The notes: generated by a model from the letters alone, not told the origin. A stretch of DNA of 64,000 nucleotides from Bacteroidales bacterium (GCA_017618715.1 JAFZTS010000045.1:20973-84972), one strand, 5' to 3'; shown: positions 1-8,531, numbered from the stretch's first letter. Numbers and translations: made by a program.

Positions 1-349
1 AAAGCTCCTGGAAATAGTCGGAGGCATAGTAAAGACGATCGCCCCAGTCGAAGCCAAGCCAATGGATGTCTTCCTTGATGGCATCCACGTATTCGGTATC
101 TTCGCGACTCGGGTTGGTGTCATCAAAACGCAAATTGCATTGGCCGCCATACTTTTCAGCAGCGCCAAAGTCCATACAGATAGCCTTGGCATGTCCGATA
201 TGGAGGTAGCCGTTGGGCTCTGGTGGAAAACGTGTGTGGACGATATGAGTGGGTGATGCAGCTACCTTGCCGGCTGCAATGTCTTCTTCAATGAACTCTT
301 CGACGAAGTTCGATGCCTTCTTCTCAACAGCAACTTCTGAACTATCCAT
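1..349 (-). CDS. glnS: Glutaminyl-tRNA synthetase, N-terminal part (cut by window edge)
   Basis: This is the first 116 codons of a class I aminoacyl-tRNA synthetase that charges tRNA-Gln with glutamine in the cytoplasm. Translating the minus strand from the ATG at 349 gives the class I signature region [19 protein letters not shown], which contains the HIGH ATP-binding motif in the form typical of GlnRS/GluRS. It continues with [13 protein letters not shown], also typical of GlnRS. The roughly 25 residues before the catalytic fold are normal for this family. The KMSKS loop and anticodon-binding domain lie outside the window. A good Bacteroidales promoter sits just upstream. GlnRS rather than GluRS is chosen from the [14 protein letters not shown] wording, which is characteristic of GlnRS. 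Confidence 0.95.
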   Translation of the reverse strand, partial: MDSSEVAVEKKASNFVEEFIEEDIAAGKVAASPTHIVHTRFPPEPNGYLHIGHAKAICMDFGAAEKYGGQCNLRFDDTNPSREDTEYVDAIKEDIHWLGFDWGDRLYYASDYFQEL

Positions 350-390
350 AATTGTTGATTTTTTGTTGGTAGTATATAATTATTCGGGCG

Positions 391-422
391 CAAAGATATT
401 AAAAAATAAACAAAAAAGCAAA
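391..422 (-). promoter_or_regulatory. Promoter of glnS
   Basis: On the minus strand TTTG (419-422) is followed after 20 bases by TATCTTTG (391-398). This matches the Bacteroidetes primary-sigma promoter TTTG/TAnnTTTG. It lies about 40 bases upstream of the glnS start. Confidence 0.75.
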
Positions 423-496
423 TTTGGCCCCGAAAATGCTACGTTTTTGACTGGTTATGTCGGGTGAAAGGACGAAAATGTAATTTCTATTGACGA

Positions 497-554
497 AAAG
501 GAAAACAAAAAAGAAAGGGAACGACTGGAGGCGGATGCCTTGTTGTTCCCTTTC
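497..554 (-). terminator. Rho-independent terminator after rpoD
   Basis: Arms GAAAGGGAAC (513-522) and GTTCCCTTTC (545-554) form a perfect 10-bp stem. Reading the minus strand, the stem is followed by a T-rich run (about 497-512). It lies 26 bases beyond the rpoD stop. Confidence 0.75.
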
Positions 555-579
555 CGTAATGAATGGTTTGAAAATTTTG

Positions 580-1440
580 TCAAAGGTATGCAAGCAGGAG
601 TTTAGCATTGGGGGACTTGCGGATCTTCAAGAGTGCACGTTCACGAATCTGTCGAACACGCTCACGTGTAAGACCAAGTTCCTGACTTACTTCTTCCTGT
701 GATTTCTCGGGGCAATCAATACCGAAAGTTTCTTTGATGATGAGAGCCTCACGATCCTTGAGCATTGACTTGAGAAGGTTGTCAAGTTCGATGTGCAGGG
801 ACTCGTTGTTGAGTGTTGAGTCGGTGGCATCGAGCTTTGTGTCTGGAGTGATGTCGAGCAATGTTCCATCCTCATCATCCTGAAGAGGTGAGTCGAGGCT
901 GACACCGCGATTGTTGGCAGCCATAGTCTCACGAACCTTTTCGGGGGCAACGTCGAGTTCTTCTGCTATTTCCTCGATAGTAGCCGGTCGATTCTGCTCT
1001 TGTTCGAAGCGATTTTGAATGACACGAATCTGACGGATGAGGTTGTTCTGGTTGCCTGGCAGTCGTACCATGCGCGCCTGCTCTGAGAGAGCTTGCATGA
1101 TGGACTGGCGAATCCACCATACGGCGTAAGAAATGAATTTGAAACCACGGGTTTCGTCAAATTTCTCTGCAGCCTTGACTAGACCGACATTTCCTTCTGA
1201 AATAAGGTCAGAGAGAGAAAGCCCCTGGTTTTGGTAGAGTTTTGCGACTGACACCACGAAACGAAGATTGGCGCGAACGAGTTTGTCGAGTGCTTGTTGA
1301 TCGCCCTTGTGAATTCTTTGAGCCAGGTCCACTTCTTCATCCGGGGTTACCATGTGCTCCTTGCTGATGGCGGTTAGGTACGACTCGATCGACTCTTCAG
1401 TGCGTCGGGTGATGTTCTGCGTAATTTTAATTTGGCGCAT
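580..1440 (-). CDS. rpoD: Primary RNA polymerase sigma factor (RpoD/SigA, Bacteroidetes type)
   Basis: This 286-residue sigma-70 family protein directs RNA polymerase to housekeeping promoters. Region 1.2 begins near residue 18 (SIESYLTAIS). Region 2 contains NLRFVVSVAKLYQNQG, SDLISEGNVGL and the region 2.3/2.4 stretch FKFISYAVWWIRQSIMQAL. Region 3 spans roughly residues 120-200. Region 4.2 ends the protein with the helix-turn-helix GLTRERVRQIRERALLKIR. It lacks region 1.1 and the long non-conserved insert of E. coli RpoD, and its size matches the primary sigma factor of Bacteroidetes. That factor recognises TAnnTTTG rather than TATAAT, which agrees with the promoters seen throughout this window. 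The gene appears monocistronic, with its own promoter and terminator. Confidence 0.97.
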   Translation of the reverse strand: MRQIKITQNITRRTEESIESYLTAISKEHMVTPDEEVDLAQRIHKGDQQALDKLVRANLRFVVSVAKLYQNQGLSLSDLISEGNVGLVKAAEKFDETRGFKFISYAVWWIRQSIMQALSEQARMVRLPGNQNNLIRQIRVIQNRFEQEQNRPATIEEIAEELDVAPEKVRETMAANNRGVSLDSPLQDDEDGTLLDITPDTKLDATDSTLNNESLHIELDNLLKSMLKDREALIIKETFGIDCPEKSQEEVSQELGLTRERVRQIRERALLKIRKSPNAKLLLAYL

Positions 1441-1501
1441 ATCTGTTACTTACTTCTTTCTTTAGAACGGGACATAGTTATCCCTTTCGAAAAATAGTGT
1501 G

Positions 1502-1533
1502 CAAAAATACGAAAAAAATAATCAATAAACAAA
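1502..1533 (-). promoter_or_regulatory. Promoter of rpoD
   Basis: On the minus strand TTTG (1530-1533) and TATTTTTG (1502-1509) are separated by exactly 20 bases, about 60 bases before the rpoD start. The surrounding sequence is very AT-rich. Confidence 0.7.
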
Positions 1534-1666
1534 CAAATATGAAAAAAATGTATTTATAAATATATAAAGTATTTAATTTGTAAGGTATAAATATCAATTT
1601 AACCATTTGCTCCTACTGAAAGATGTTTTCTTGAAAACGGATGCCTGTTATTTAAATTATAATATG

Positions 1667-1674
1667 TATCTTTG
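1667..1674 (+). promoter_or_regulatory. Probable -7 box for the secreted protein at 1718
   Basis: TATCTTTG matches the TAnnTTTG -7 element and lies 43 bases before the chosen start codon. No clear TTTG element is found at the expected upstream spacing. Confidence 0.5.
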
Positions 1675-1717
1675 TACGAGATTTTGTTCAAACTTTTGCT
1701 TTACAATTATCATCAAT

Positions 1718-2338
1718 ATGAAACGCATTATATTCTTCGGTTTATTCTTATTGTCGATCTCCACTCTTTCGGCACAAACAATGCTGGAGCGAGTGATTGA
1801 AATTCGTAAGGCTTACACCGAAGCCCAACAGATGATGCTAATGGCTATCGAGGAGCCTAATTTGGACAACTCGATGCATATCGCAATGCATCGTATGTTC
1901 GGTGGAAGCGGCATGCAGCACTATACAGTTGACTACTATTCCGGAGATTTTACTGGCGAAGAACCTGAGTATGGCGTCTCGGTCTGGTCACCGTATTTTA
2001 TTCGGGTGAAATACAATTGGGGAGCTCGTGTCACAGTGACGGAATATCTGCTTGAACCTCGTACAAGCATGTTGATGTTTGTATATACTAGAAGCGATGA
2101 TAATCCTATCAATTTATCCGAAATGGGAGAGGGCGTTTACGAGTTGCGCAAATACTATTATCCCGATGGAACCTATTGTACGGGTTCGCTAAAGGTAACG
2201 CTTCCTGATGGAACGGAAAAGTCTTTGGATTCGGAACTGGAAGCCTGTATTAGCGGATTTGAATCTGATACTGCCGAAATCAGTTTCGTTAATTATCTTG
2301 TAAAGATCCATAATCAGATGATGAATTACGGAGAATAG
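1718..2338 (+). CDS. Secreted protein of unknown function
   Basis: I do not recognise this family. The start at 1718 is chosen because it gives a clean signal peptide (MKRIIFFGLFLLSISTLSAQ, cleavage after the Ala near residue 19). An in-frame start 111 bases upstream would add a sequence without signal-peptide character and would lie before the apparent -7 promoter box. The mature part of about 186 residues begins with an amphipathic helix and then has aromatic, acidic, beta-rich sequence (SVWSPYFIRVKYNWGARVTVTEYLLEP). It has no cysteine pair or enzyme motif I can name. It is probably periplasmic or outer-membrane associated. A terminator follows, so it appears to be a single-gene unit between rpoD and rprX. 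Confidence 0.8.
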   Translation: MKRIIFFGLFLLSISTLSAQTMLERVIEIRKAYTEAQQMMLMAIEEPNLDNSMHIAMHRMFGGSGMQHYTVDYYSGDFTGEEPEYGVSVWSPYFIRVKYNWGARVTVTEYLLEPRTSMLMFVYTRSDDNPINLSEMGEGVYELRKYYYPDGTYCTGSLKVTLPDGTEKSLDSELEACISGFESDTAEISFVNYLVKIHNQMMNYGE

Positions 2339-2366
2339 CTCTTTATCGCACTTAATTATTTAAAAT

Positions 2367-2399
2367 AAGGCGTCTTTGGTTAACAAAGAGCCTTTTTTT
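2367..2399 (+). terminator. Rho-independent terminator
   Basis: AAGGC(g)TCTTTG and CAAAGAGCCTT form an 11-bp stem with one bulged G and a GTTAA loop, followed by seven T. It ends the transcript of the secreted protein at 1718. Confidence 0.8.
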
Positions 2400-2441
2400 A
2401 GTTAATTATGTTAAATCAAATGTATTTTCCTCGTTTTTTTC

Positions 2442-2472
2442 TTGGTTATTTTAACGAATTAAGTTAATTTTG
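2442..2472 (+). promoter_or_regulatory. Promoter of rprX-rprY
   Basis: TTGG (2442-2445) and TAATTTTG (2465-2472) are 19 bases apart. This fits the Bacteroidetes promoter pattern, and the -7 box is 23 bases before the rprX start. Confidence 0.65.
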
Positions 2473-2495
2473 CAGCGTATTTAACAGAATAACTA

Positions 2496-4085
2496 ATGAG
2501 AAAACAAACTATTTGGTTGATTGGAATTGTGCTTTTGATAGCATTCGCCGGCCTGCTTGTCATGCAGTTCTCGTATTTGAGTGAGATTGTCAGCACTCGT
2601 GAGGAACAGTTTGACGAAGCGGTGAAGCGTGCATTGTTCGGCACCATGCGGCAACTGGAGCGTCAGGAGACACGCAAATATTTGGATGAATATTATGATG
2701 ACACAGAAAAGCAGGCACTGAATCAACTGAACCGGGAGAATTCGAATAAAAGTGTGACCACCAGTGGCAGCATTTCTGTTCAAGCCCCCGATGGATCGAT
2801 CAGCACATACAAATTCCAGAGGAATGTGATGGGTGACAGTTTGACCCAGCATCGTTTTGATATGCAGCCCAATCGCGACCGTTTGATTCAAAGCCGTCAG
2901 AGGGCTATGCAGGATATGTTGCTCGGCCAGTATATGTATCAACGCAATCTTTTGGACGATGTTGTTTTCCGAATCATCAGCCAGACCAATGACAAGCCTA
3001 TTATGGAGCGTCTCGATTTGGAGCAACTGCGCCGCACATTGACTGAAGAGATGCAGTCGGCTGGTTACAATCTCGATTATGAGTTTTGCATCGTTGAACG
3101 TGATGGCTCGGTAGTATATCGTTCGGCAGGTTACAAAGCCGAGGAGGCAGAAAAGGAGGGCAGCTATATGCAGATGCTTTTCCCAAGATCCCAGTTGGCC
3201 CAAGACAACAGCAAGGTGCCTTCGCGTATCAGTTATATGGAGGTTTACTTTCCCGGGCGTCATCGTTTCCTTATGAATAATGGTGTGCACTTCATGATTC
3301 CTTCGTTCGTGTTCACCTTGGTCATGCTGATGCTCTTCATCTTTGTAATTTATGTGGTGTTCCGTCAGAAGAAACTCAGTGAGATCAAGAATGATTTCAT
3401 CAACAATATGACGCACGAGTTCAAGACTCCCATATCCAGCATATCGCTTGCTTCACAGATGCTCAACGATCCGGCAGTGTCGAAGTCGCCCGACATGGTG
3501 AGACATATTACAGGAGTGATAGCTGACGAAACCAAGCGATTACGCTTCCAAGTCGAGAAGGTGCTCCAGATGTCGATGTTCGATCGTCAGAAGACCAATC
3601 TGAAGCTTCAAGACATTCCGGTGAATGCTGTTGTGGAGAGTGCATGTTCAACGTTCCGCCTTAAGGTCGGAAAAGCAGGAGGACAAATTGAGACTCACCT
3701 TGATGCTGAAGATGACATCTGCATGATTGATGAAATGCATTTCGGTAATGTCATTTTCAACCTGATGGACAACGCCTACAAGTATTCCCGTGAAGACGTG
3801 CCTCTGCATCTTACCATCAGCACCCGAAATGTGGGGAAAGACAAGTTGGAACTTCGTGTAAAGGATAATGGTATCGGCATTAAGAAGGAAGACCTGAAGC
3901 GTATATTCGAGAAGTTCTATCGCGTTCCCACTGGAAATGTCCACAACGTCAAGGGCTTCGGCCTCGGGTTGGCCTATGTTTGGAAAATTGTGAAGGATCA
4001 CGGGGGGGATATAAAGGCAGAATCCACCTACGGACAGGGGACGACCTTTATCATCACTATCCCGCTTATGAGAGAAGATAATTAA
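2496..4085 (+). CDS. rprX: Membrane sensor histidine kinase RprX
   Basis: This 529-residue inner-membrane sensor autophosphorylates on histidine and passes the phosphate to the response regulator encoded 29 bases downstream. A membrane helix at about residues 6-26 and a second at about 265-289 flank a periplasmic sensor region of roughly 240 residues. The kinase core shows the H-box MTHEFKTP with His307, the N-box NVIFNLMDNAYKYS, the G1 box DNGIGI, the F-box FEKFYR and the G2 box GFGLGL. Gene order, length and the neighbour's sequence match RprX/RprY of Bacteroides. That pair was first found through an effect on tetracycline resistance when overexpressed in a heterologous host, and its natural signal is not established. 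Naming is by family resemblance. Confidence 0.9.
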   Translation: MRKQTIWLIGIVLLIAFAGLLVMQFSYLSEIVSTREEQFDEAVKRALFGTMRQLERQETRKYLDEYYDDTEKQALNQLNRENSNKSVTTSGSISVQAPDGSISTYKFQRNVMGDSLTQHRFDMQPNRDRLIQSRQRAMQDMLLGQYMYQRNLLDDVVFRIISQTNDKPIMERLDLEQLRRTLTEEMQSAGYNLDYEFCIVERDGSVVYRSAGYKAEEAEKEGSYMQMLFPRSQLAQDNSKVPSRISYMEVYFPGRHRFLMNNGVHFMIPSFVFTLVMLMLFIFVIYVVFRQKKLSEIKNDFINNMTHEFKTPISSISLASQMLNDPAVSKSPDMVRHITGVIADETKRLRFQVEKVLQMSMFDRQKTNLKLQDIPVNAVVESACSTFRLKVGKAGGQIETHLDAEDDICMIDEMHFGNVIFNLMDNAYKYSREDVPLHLTISTRNVGKDKLELRVKDNGIGIKKEDLKRIFEKFYRVPTGNVHNVKGFGLGLAYVWKIVKDHGGDIKAESTYGQGTTFIITIPLMREDN

Positions 4086-4114
4086 TAATGTGTAACTTAT
4101 AAACAATTTGAATT

Positions 4115-4846
4115 ATGACACAACAACCAGAAAAACTTCGTATTCTTCTTTGCGAAGATGACGAGAACCTCGGAATGCTCCTTCGAGAGTACGTGCAAGC
4201 TAAAGGCTATCTCTGTGATCTCTATGGAGATGGTGACGCTGGCTATAAGGCTTATCTGAAGGGCCGCTATGACTTCTGTATCCTCGATGTGATGATGCCG
4301 AAAAAAGACGGTTTCACCATGGCTCAGGAGATTCGCACCCTCAATGCTGACATTCCTATCATCTTCCTGACCGCAAAGAGCTTGAAGGAGGACATACTCG
4401 AAGGCTTCAAGATTGGAGGCGATGATTATATTACCAAGCCATTTTCGATGGAGGAACTGTTGTTCCGCATTGAGGCCATCCTTCGTCGTGTGAAGGGAAA
4501 GAAGGGCAAGGATGTGGTGGCTTATCACATGAGCCGTTATACCTTCGACGTACAAAAGCAATTGCTAACCTTCCGCGGTGACGAAGGCGAGAAGTCCATC
4601 AAACTGACCACCAAGGAAAGCGATCTGCTCGGACTCCTATGCGCCCATGCTAATGAGATTCTGGAGCGCAATTTCGCCTTAAAGACCATCTGGATCGATG
4701 ATAATTACTTCAATGCCCGTTCGATGGATGTTTATATCACCAAACTTCGCAAACATTTGAAAGACGATCCCAGCATCGAAATCATCAACATTCATGGTAA
4801 GGGTTACAAGCTAATTGCTTCTGATATTGAGGTAGAAACGAAGTAA
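4115..4846 (+). CDS. rprY: OmpR-family response regulator RprY
   Basis: This 243-residue transcriptional regulator is the partner of RprX. The receiver domain (about 1-125) has the acidic pair Asp15/Asp16, the phosphoacceptor Asp58 in CILDVMMPKKDGF, and the conserved Thr/Lys of FLTAKS and ITKPFS. The C-terminal winged-helix domain (about 138-240) has the OmpR/PhoB-type ending with SMDVYITKLRKHL and the wing INIHGKGYKL. It lies 29 bases after rprX, so the two are co-transcribed. The wording of the receiver domain closely matches RprY of Bacteroides and Porphyromonas as I know it. Its targets cannot be read from this window. Confidence 0.92.
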   Translation: MTQQPEKLRILLCEDDENLGMLLREYVQAKGYLCDLYGDGDAGYKAYLKGRYDFCILDVMMPKKDGFTMAQEIRTLNADIPIIFLTAKSLKEDILEGFKIGGDDYITKPFSMEELLFRIEAILRRVKGKKGKDVVAYHMSRYTFDVQKQLLTFRGDEGEKSIKLTTKESDLLGLLCAHANEILERNFALKTIWIDDNYFNARSMDVYITKLRKHLKDDPSIEIINIHGKGYKLIASDIEVETK

Positions 4847-4946
4847 AATTGTAAGTTTCATTTTATAAAATTGCAAATTTTGCTGTTATTTGCAGTAAAA
4901 TTTCAAAATAATTGAGTTTATTCACACTTCATATTCAATAATGTTG

Positions 4947-4954
4947 TACCTTTG
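4947..4954 (+). promoter_or_regulatory. -7 box of the winged-helix gene
   Basis: TACCTTTG is a perfect TAnnTTTG element, 57 bases ahead of the start codon. The long AT-rich leader between them (4955-5010) is typical of highly expressed Bacteroidales genes. The -33 element is not clear. Confidence 0.6.
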
Positions 4955-5010
4955 CAGCGCTTTTTAAGCAAGGTTATTAATTATTTAAGGTACAAAATTT
5001 TATTTGAGTT

Positions 5011-5214
5011 ATGAACAACGAAACAATTGGCACAAACGCCGGCCTCGTTTGGAATGCACTCAACGCCAACAACGGCCAGACCATTAAGGATCTTAAGAAG
5101 GCAACGAAGATCAAGACCGACAAGGTACTTTTCTCAGCTCTTGGTTGGTTAGCACGCGAAGGCAAGGTGGTTCTCGAGGAGGTTGAGGACGACGTAAAGG
5201 TTACTCTTCTGTAA
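5011..5214 (+). CDS. Small winged-helix domain protein (DUF2582 type)
   Basis: This 67-residue protein consists of one winged helix-turn-helix fold. The start NNETIGTNAGLVWNALN, the middle TIKDLKKATKIKTDKVLFSALGWLAREGKV and the acidic end match the DUF2582/WHTH_10 family widespread in Bacteroidetes. Members are small and basic-to-neutral and probably bind nucleic acid, but no function is established as far as I know. The gene stands alone between the rprXY operon and a convergent gene, with its own promoter and a shared terminator. Confidence 0.85.
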   Translation: MNNETIGTNAGLVWNALNANNGQTIKDLKKATKIKTDKVLFSALGWLAREGKVVLEEVEDDVKVTLL

Positions 5215-5234
5215 TAAGTACAGATTCCCATATT

Positions 5235-5277
5235 AAAAAATCCGTGGCAGTTTAGACTGTCACGGATTTTTTATCAT
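5235..5277. terminator. Bidirectional terminator between convergent genes
   Basis: The stem CCGTGGCAGT / ACTGTCACGG (one G-T pair, loop TTAG) is extended by A and T runs on both sides, so it can terminate transcription from either strand. The stop codon of the minus-strand phosphoesterase (5260-5262) lies inside the stem. Confidence 0.85.
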
Positions 5278-6708
5278 TTTATTGCCGCCTTGAATCACGA
5301 TGCCATGAGAATTCCTGTTGATTCTTTCTCCCCAAAGATTGTAAGACTGTTCATCATTCTTGTCTGCTGCAATGTCGTGGATGCTTTCAGGAACTTCTAT
5401 TTCAATCTCTGATAGTGTGATGGAGAAATTCAGGTCGTTTGCTCTATTCTGATTGTCATCGCCAAAGAACGAGAAGTCATCAAGCATGCTGTTCATTGCA
5501 TACCAGGCTTCGGGGTAAAGGACGAACGCCACGAACGGTATGGAGTCTATCAGGCTTACGCCATTCGCTTCGTTCTCATTTCCCTCGCAATGCAAGAATG
5601 TAGCCTTACATGCAATCGACGACAAGAATGACGCGCCTTTGCTTTCCAGTTTCGCATTAATGCACTTCTCAAGCCTTTTCTTAGCCACATCGGCTATCTC
5701 GGGATGTCCTTCAATCGAATTGGTGGCAAATGTATTGATATCAATCCTGCCCAAATTCTCGCTGATGGTCACCCAACGATGATGCATCGGATAGGAAATC
5801 TTTGAGCCTGTTGTGATGTCGTAGATGGAGTCTGTATGGTTTTCATTGTAGGCCATGGCAACGTCAGTCGTGTGGAAATGGCCTGTGAAGACAGCATGGA
5901 TCCCGGCTTCCATCATGCGAGAACGGATGTTTTCGTCGTCCTTGATAATGGCATCCGACTTCATGTCGGTCTGTCCATTGAAATGCTCCATGATAGGATG
6001 ATGCATCATGGCGATGACCTGCTTGTTGTTTTGACAAGCATTCTTGGCTTGTTCACAAATCCAGTCCAGTGAGTTCTGGCTTATCTTACGCGTGTGTGAG
6101 TCAATGCCGAGGATGACGAGGCCGTCAACGGGTTCGACAGCATAGCTTAAGGAATTCTCGTCCCTTATAGATTCCTTGTAGCCAAATGATGCATACAATT
6201 TTTCGAAATCGTCGGCAGTGATATTCTCGGCATGATATCGGCGGTCTCCGTCAAAATAGAGGGCATTTTCGATATAACCGATATCATGATTGCCAGGGAC
6301 GACATAGACCTTGATTCCTACGGCTGTGAGCCTCGACAATTCGCGGGTTACATACTCGTGAGAAACCTTCTCGCCATCTTTTGTAATGTCGCCAGGAATC
6401 AATACAATGTCGGGTCGTTGTGTCATGATGGAGTCAATCATGCTTTGGAACAGTCCCACACTGTAGTCCTCAAGTTTGTGGGAAGAGTCGATGTATTTTT
6501 CCCATGACGAGCCTTCGTTGACGATAAGTTCCGGAGCCATGACATGCAAGTCCGTGGCAACATATATAGATATATCCTTGGCACCAACTGAGCTGAAGCC
6601 AAGAATAATCAATACTGTCAAACAAATTCTTTTTAAGATAAGAAGCTTTTTCAACGACGTAAGTTTGATAGACGTTATAAGAATCAAGACCAGTGTCCAG
6701 CTTCGCAT
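5260..6708 (-). CDS. Secreted calcineurin-like metallophosphoesterase
   Basis: This 482-residue exported phosphoesterase has the full two-metal motif set: ATDLHV (Asp53, His55), PGDITKDGE (Asp107), VPGNHD (139-142), MMHHP (His236/237) and TGHFHTTD (276-279). A hydrophobic segment at about residues 28-43 is probably the signal peptide. The first 18 residues are poorly explained, and translation may really begin further in. The last 28 residues (YNLWGERINRN...GIVIQGG) resemble the conserved C-terminal tail found on many secreted Prevotella proteins, which suggests export to the surface or periplasm. It starts 18 bases after the stop of the PIN-domain gene, so the two are probably co-transcribed. 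The substrate is unknown; family members act on phosphodiesters or nucleotides. Confidence 0.88.
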   Translation of the reverse strand: MRSWTLVLILITSIKLTSLKKLLILKRICLTVLIILGFSSVGAKDISIYVATDLHVMAPELIVNEGSSWEKYIDSSHKLEDYSVGLFQSMIDSIMTQRPDIVLIPGDITKDGEKVSHEYVTRELSRLTAVGIKVYVVPGNHDIGYIENALYFDGDRRYHAENITADDFEKLYASFGYKESIRDENSLSYAVEPVDGLVILGIDSHTRKISQNSLDWICEQAKNACQNNKQVIAMMHHPIMEHFNGQTDMKSDAIIKDDENIRSRMMEAGIHAVFTGHFHTTDVAMAYNENHTDSIYDITTGSKISYPMHHRWVTISENLGRIDINTFATNSIEGHPEIADVAKKRLEKCINAKLESKGASFLSSIACKATFLHCEGNENEANGVSLIDSIPFVAFVLYPEAWYAMNSMLDDFSFFGDDNQNRANDLNFSITLSEIEIEVPESIHDIAADKNDEQSYNLWGERINRNSHGIVIQGGNKMIKNP

Positions 6709-6726
6709 CGTCAGCTGGTTCCTGTT

Positions 6727-8460
6727 TTATTTCTGTTCGGCGGGTTCGGTCGTCTTGCGACGACGTCCGCCACGACGAGTGCGCTTCTTTTCGCTCGATG
6801 ATGGCCCCATCAGCTCCATCATTTCGGGCGAGAGGGGTGGTAGCTCGATTGTCTGAACCTCCTCGGTTGTCGATTCGGCAGGTGCCAATTCCTGTTTGTG
6901 TGCATCGACATTGTCTTCAACTGCAGTTTCTGCAACCATCACCTCATTGTTTTTATCATCCAATTCAGTAATCGATTGCGAAGCTTGCAATCTTCGTGCC
7001 TCTTCTTCGGCAGCAATACGAGCAGCCTTCTCAGCAGCAGCGCGCTCACGGTCTGCACGGCGTTGTTCCTCACGACGCTGCTGTTCCAAGCGAGCCTGCT
7101 CCTTGCGTTCGCGGTTTTCCTGCTCGCGACGCTCCTGCTCTTCGCGACGTGCCTGCTTTTCAGCTTCGCGACGCTCCTGCTCCAGACGTGCTTGCTCTTT
7201 TCGTTCCTGCTCCTTTCGTTCTTGTTCGAGTCGAGCTTGCTCCTGACGTTGCTTTTCGTACTCCTTCTTCTGCTGCTCGAGCTTGTCGCTTCGACGCTCG
7301 CGACGATCGCCTGGACGGAATCCTTCAATCCAGAGGGACAAGGGCTTCTCCAGCTGGGTGGGTTGGCGCATCTGGACATCCTGCATCCACTGTCGTCCGG
7401 CTGCAAGAGTCAGGAAGTGATATTGGCGCGTATATTGATCCAAAAGCTTTAGGTCATCCATAGTTAGGACCATTGGACGTTGTGGCTCATAAATCTCACG
7501 CCATTCGGCATCACCTATTTCATTGGTACGCTGCAAGTCGTCGCACATACCCAGCGAACGAATCGCTACCGATGCGTCATTGGTGAGCAGCAAGACCTTC
7601 TTACCCATCGCAAAAAGTTCAACGGTGCGGCGAATGATTGCAGGATCGGCAAATGAACCATGATGGCTTTCAGAACCGATGCCTTCAATGCGCAGACGAT
7701 TCTCTTTCTGCTGATAGAGCATCAGACGCTTGGCAAGACGTGCCGCTACATTCAGACAGAGTGCAGGATCCTTCCAGTCGGCCAACTTGTAGTCGGTGGG
7801 TTCCTGCATGGTGGCAAAGCGATCGACCTCTTCGTATGTTTCGCTCATGATCGTGAACTTGCCGCCGATCTTCTTGCACATCTTGGATATAAATTCCAGC
7901 TGGCGCTCAAACATCAGACGCGCATTGACACGAGGGTCGGAATGGCTTGAAGTGTGCCCAACGAGAAGTTCCAGCCAAATGTTGGTGTCAGAGAGGACAA
8001 TGTCATAATCGAGCACGTTCGAAAGAATGGCTTCGAAGATGAGATTGCGCTCGTAGGCTTCTTCGTAGGTTAGCTGTTGGATCTGTTGATCGCTGAGCAG
8101 CGGAATGTAGCCTCCCGAATTGGCAAGGTCGCAGAAGTCACGTATCACCAGATTGGTCGGCATCTTGGGGATGGGCTTCGTCGCTGGTTTCTCGACCGGC
8201 TTCTCTGCCTCTTTGGCAACTTCATTCTTGCTGCTCTTAGCAGTCTTTTTTGCCGTTGACTTGTTTTCTACTGTGGGCTCCTCATTCTTTACTTCTGGAG
8301 TAGCCTCAATTTTAGTCTCTTCTTTAGCCTCCGGGGCAACTACCTTTTTGCGGGAGCGGGTGACCTTCTTTTTCTTGGGGGCCGCATCGACCGCTGGCTG
8401 AACATTTACAGCATCAACGGGTGCATCAACGGAGGCGATAGTATTGTTTTGTTCTTCCAT
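6727..8460 (-). CDS. PIN-like domain protein with long coiled coil and basic tail
   Basis: This 577-residue soluble protein has four zones. Residues 1-100 are a low-complexity Lys/Ala/Glu/Pro segment with a basic patch (KKKKVTRSRKK, 29-39). Residues about 105-335 look like a PIN nuclease fold: VLSDTNIWLELL (Asp158), SETYEEV (Glu207, Glu210), FADPAII (Asp272) and LLLTNDASVAI (Asp295) give the expected string of acidic residues. Residues about 390-490 are an almost uninterrupted Glu/Arg/Gln coiled coil. The end (558-569) is a very basic KKRTRRGGRRRK patch. PIN domains usually cut RNA. The basic patches and coil suggest an RNA-binding scaffold, but this is inference. No antitoxin-like gene is adjacent, so it is unlikely to be a VapC toxin. 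It has its own promoter and is followed by the phosphoesterase. Confidence 0.75.
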   Translation of the reverse strand: MEEQNNTIASVDAPVDAVNVQPAVDAAPKKKKVTRSRKKVVAPEAKEETKIEATPEVKNEEPTVENKSTAKKTAKSSKNEVAKEAEKPVEKPATKPIPKMPTNLVIRDFCDLANSGGYIPLLSDQQIQQLTYEEAYERNLIFEAILSNVLDYDIVLSDTNIWLELLVGHTSSHSDPRVNARLMFERQLEFISKMCKKIGGKFTIMSETYEEVDRFATMQEPTDYKLADWKDPALCLNVAARLAKRLMLYQQKENRLRIEGIGSESHHGSFADPAIIRRTVELFAMGKKVLLLTNDASVAIRSLGMCDDLQRTNEIGDAEWREIYEPQRPMVLTMDDLKLLDQYTRQYHFLTLAAGRQWMQDVQMRQPTQLEKPLSLWIEGFRPGDRRERRSDKLEQQKKEYEKQRQEQARLEQERKEQERKEQARLEQERREAEKQARREEQERREQENRERKEQARLEQQRREEQRRADRERAAAEKAARIAAEEEARRLQASQSITELDDKNNEVMVAETAVEDNVDAHKQELAPAESTTEEVQTIELPPLSPEMMELMGPSSSEKKRTRRGGRRRKTTEPAEQK

Positions 8461-8501
8461 TTAAATATTATAAAATGTGCAATCAACACTTAATCGCGGC
8501 G

Positions 8502-8531
8502 CAAAGGTACATATTATTTTTAACTTTCCAA
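8502..8531 (-). promoter_or_regulatory. Promoter of the PIN-domain gene
   Basis: On the minus strand TTGG (8528-8531) is followed by TACCTTTG (8502-8509) with an 18-19 base spacer, about 40 bases before the start codon. Confidence 0.65.

Noticed and set aside
7..467. Small plus-strand readings at 62-467
   Set aside because: They lie opposite the clear glnS start and its promoter, and have no likeness to known proteins.
2493..3416. 307-residue minus-strand reading opposite rprX
   Set aside because: It is antisense to a clear histidine kinase, has no family likeness and arises from codon bias of the real gene.
4875..4903. AT-rich hairpin after rprY as a terminator
   Set aside because: An 11-bp stem can be drawn (AAATTTTGCTG with CAGTAAAATTT), but it is almost all A-T with no T run, so it is too weak to call.
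6896..7463. Long Leu-, Ser- or Ala/Pro-rich plus-strand readings opposite the PIN-domain gene
   Set aside because: They are the complement of the Glu/Arg/Gln coiled-coil codons and have low complexity throughout.
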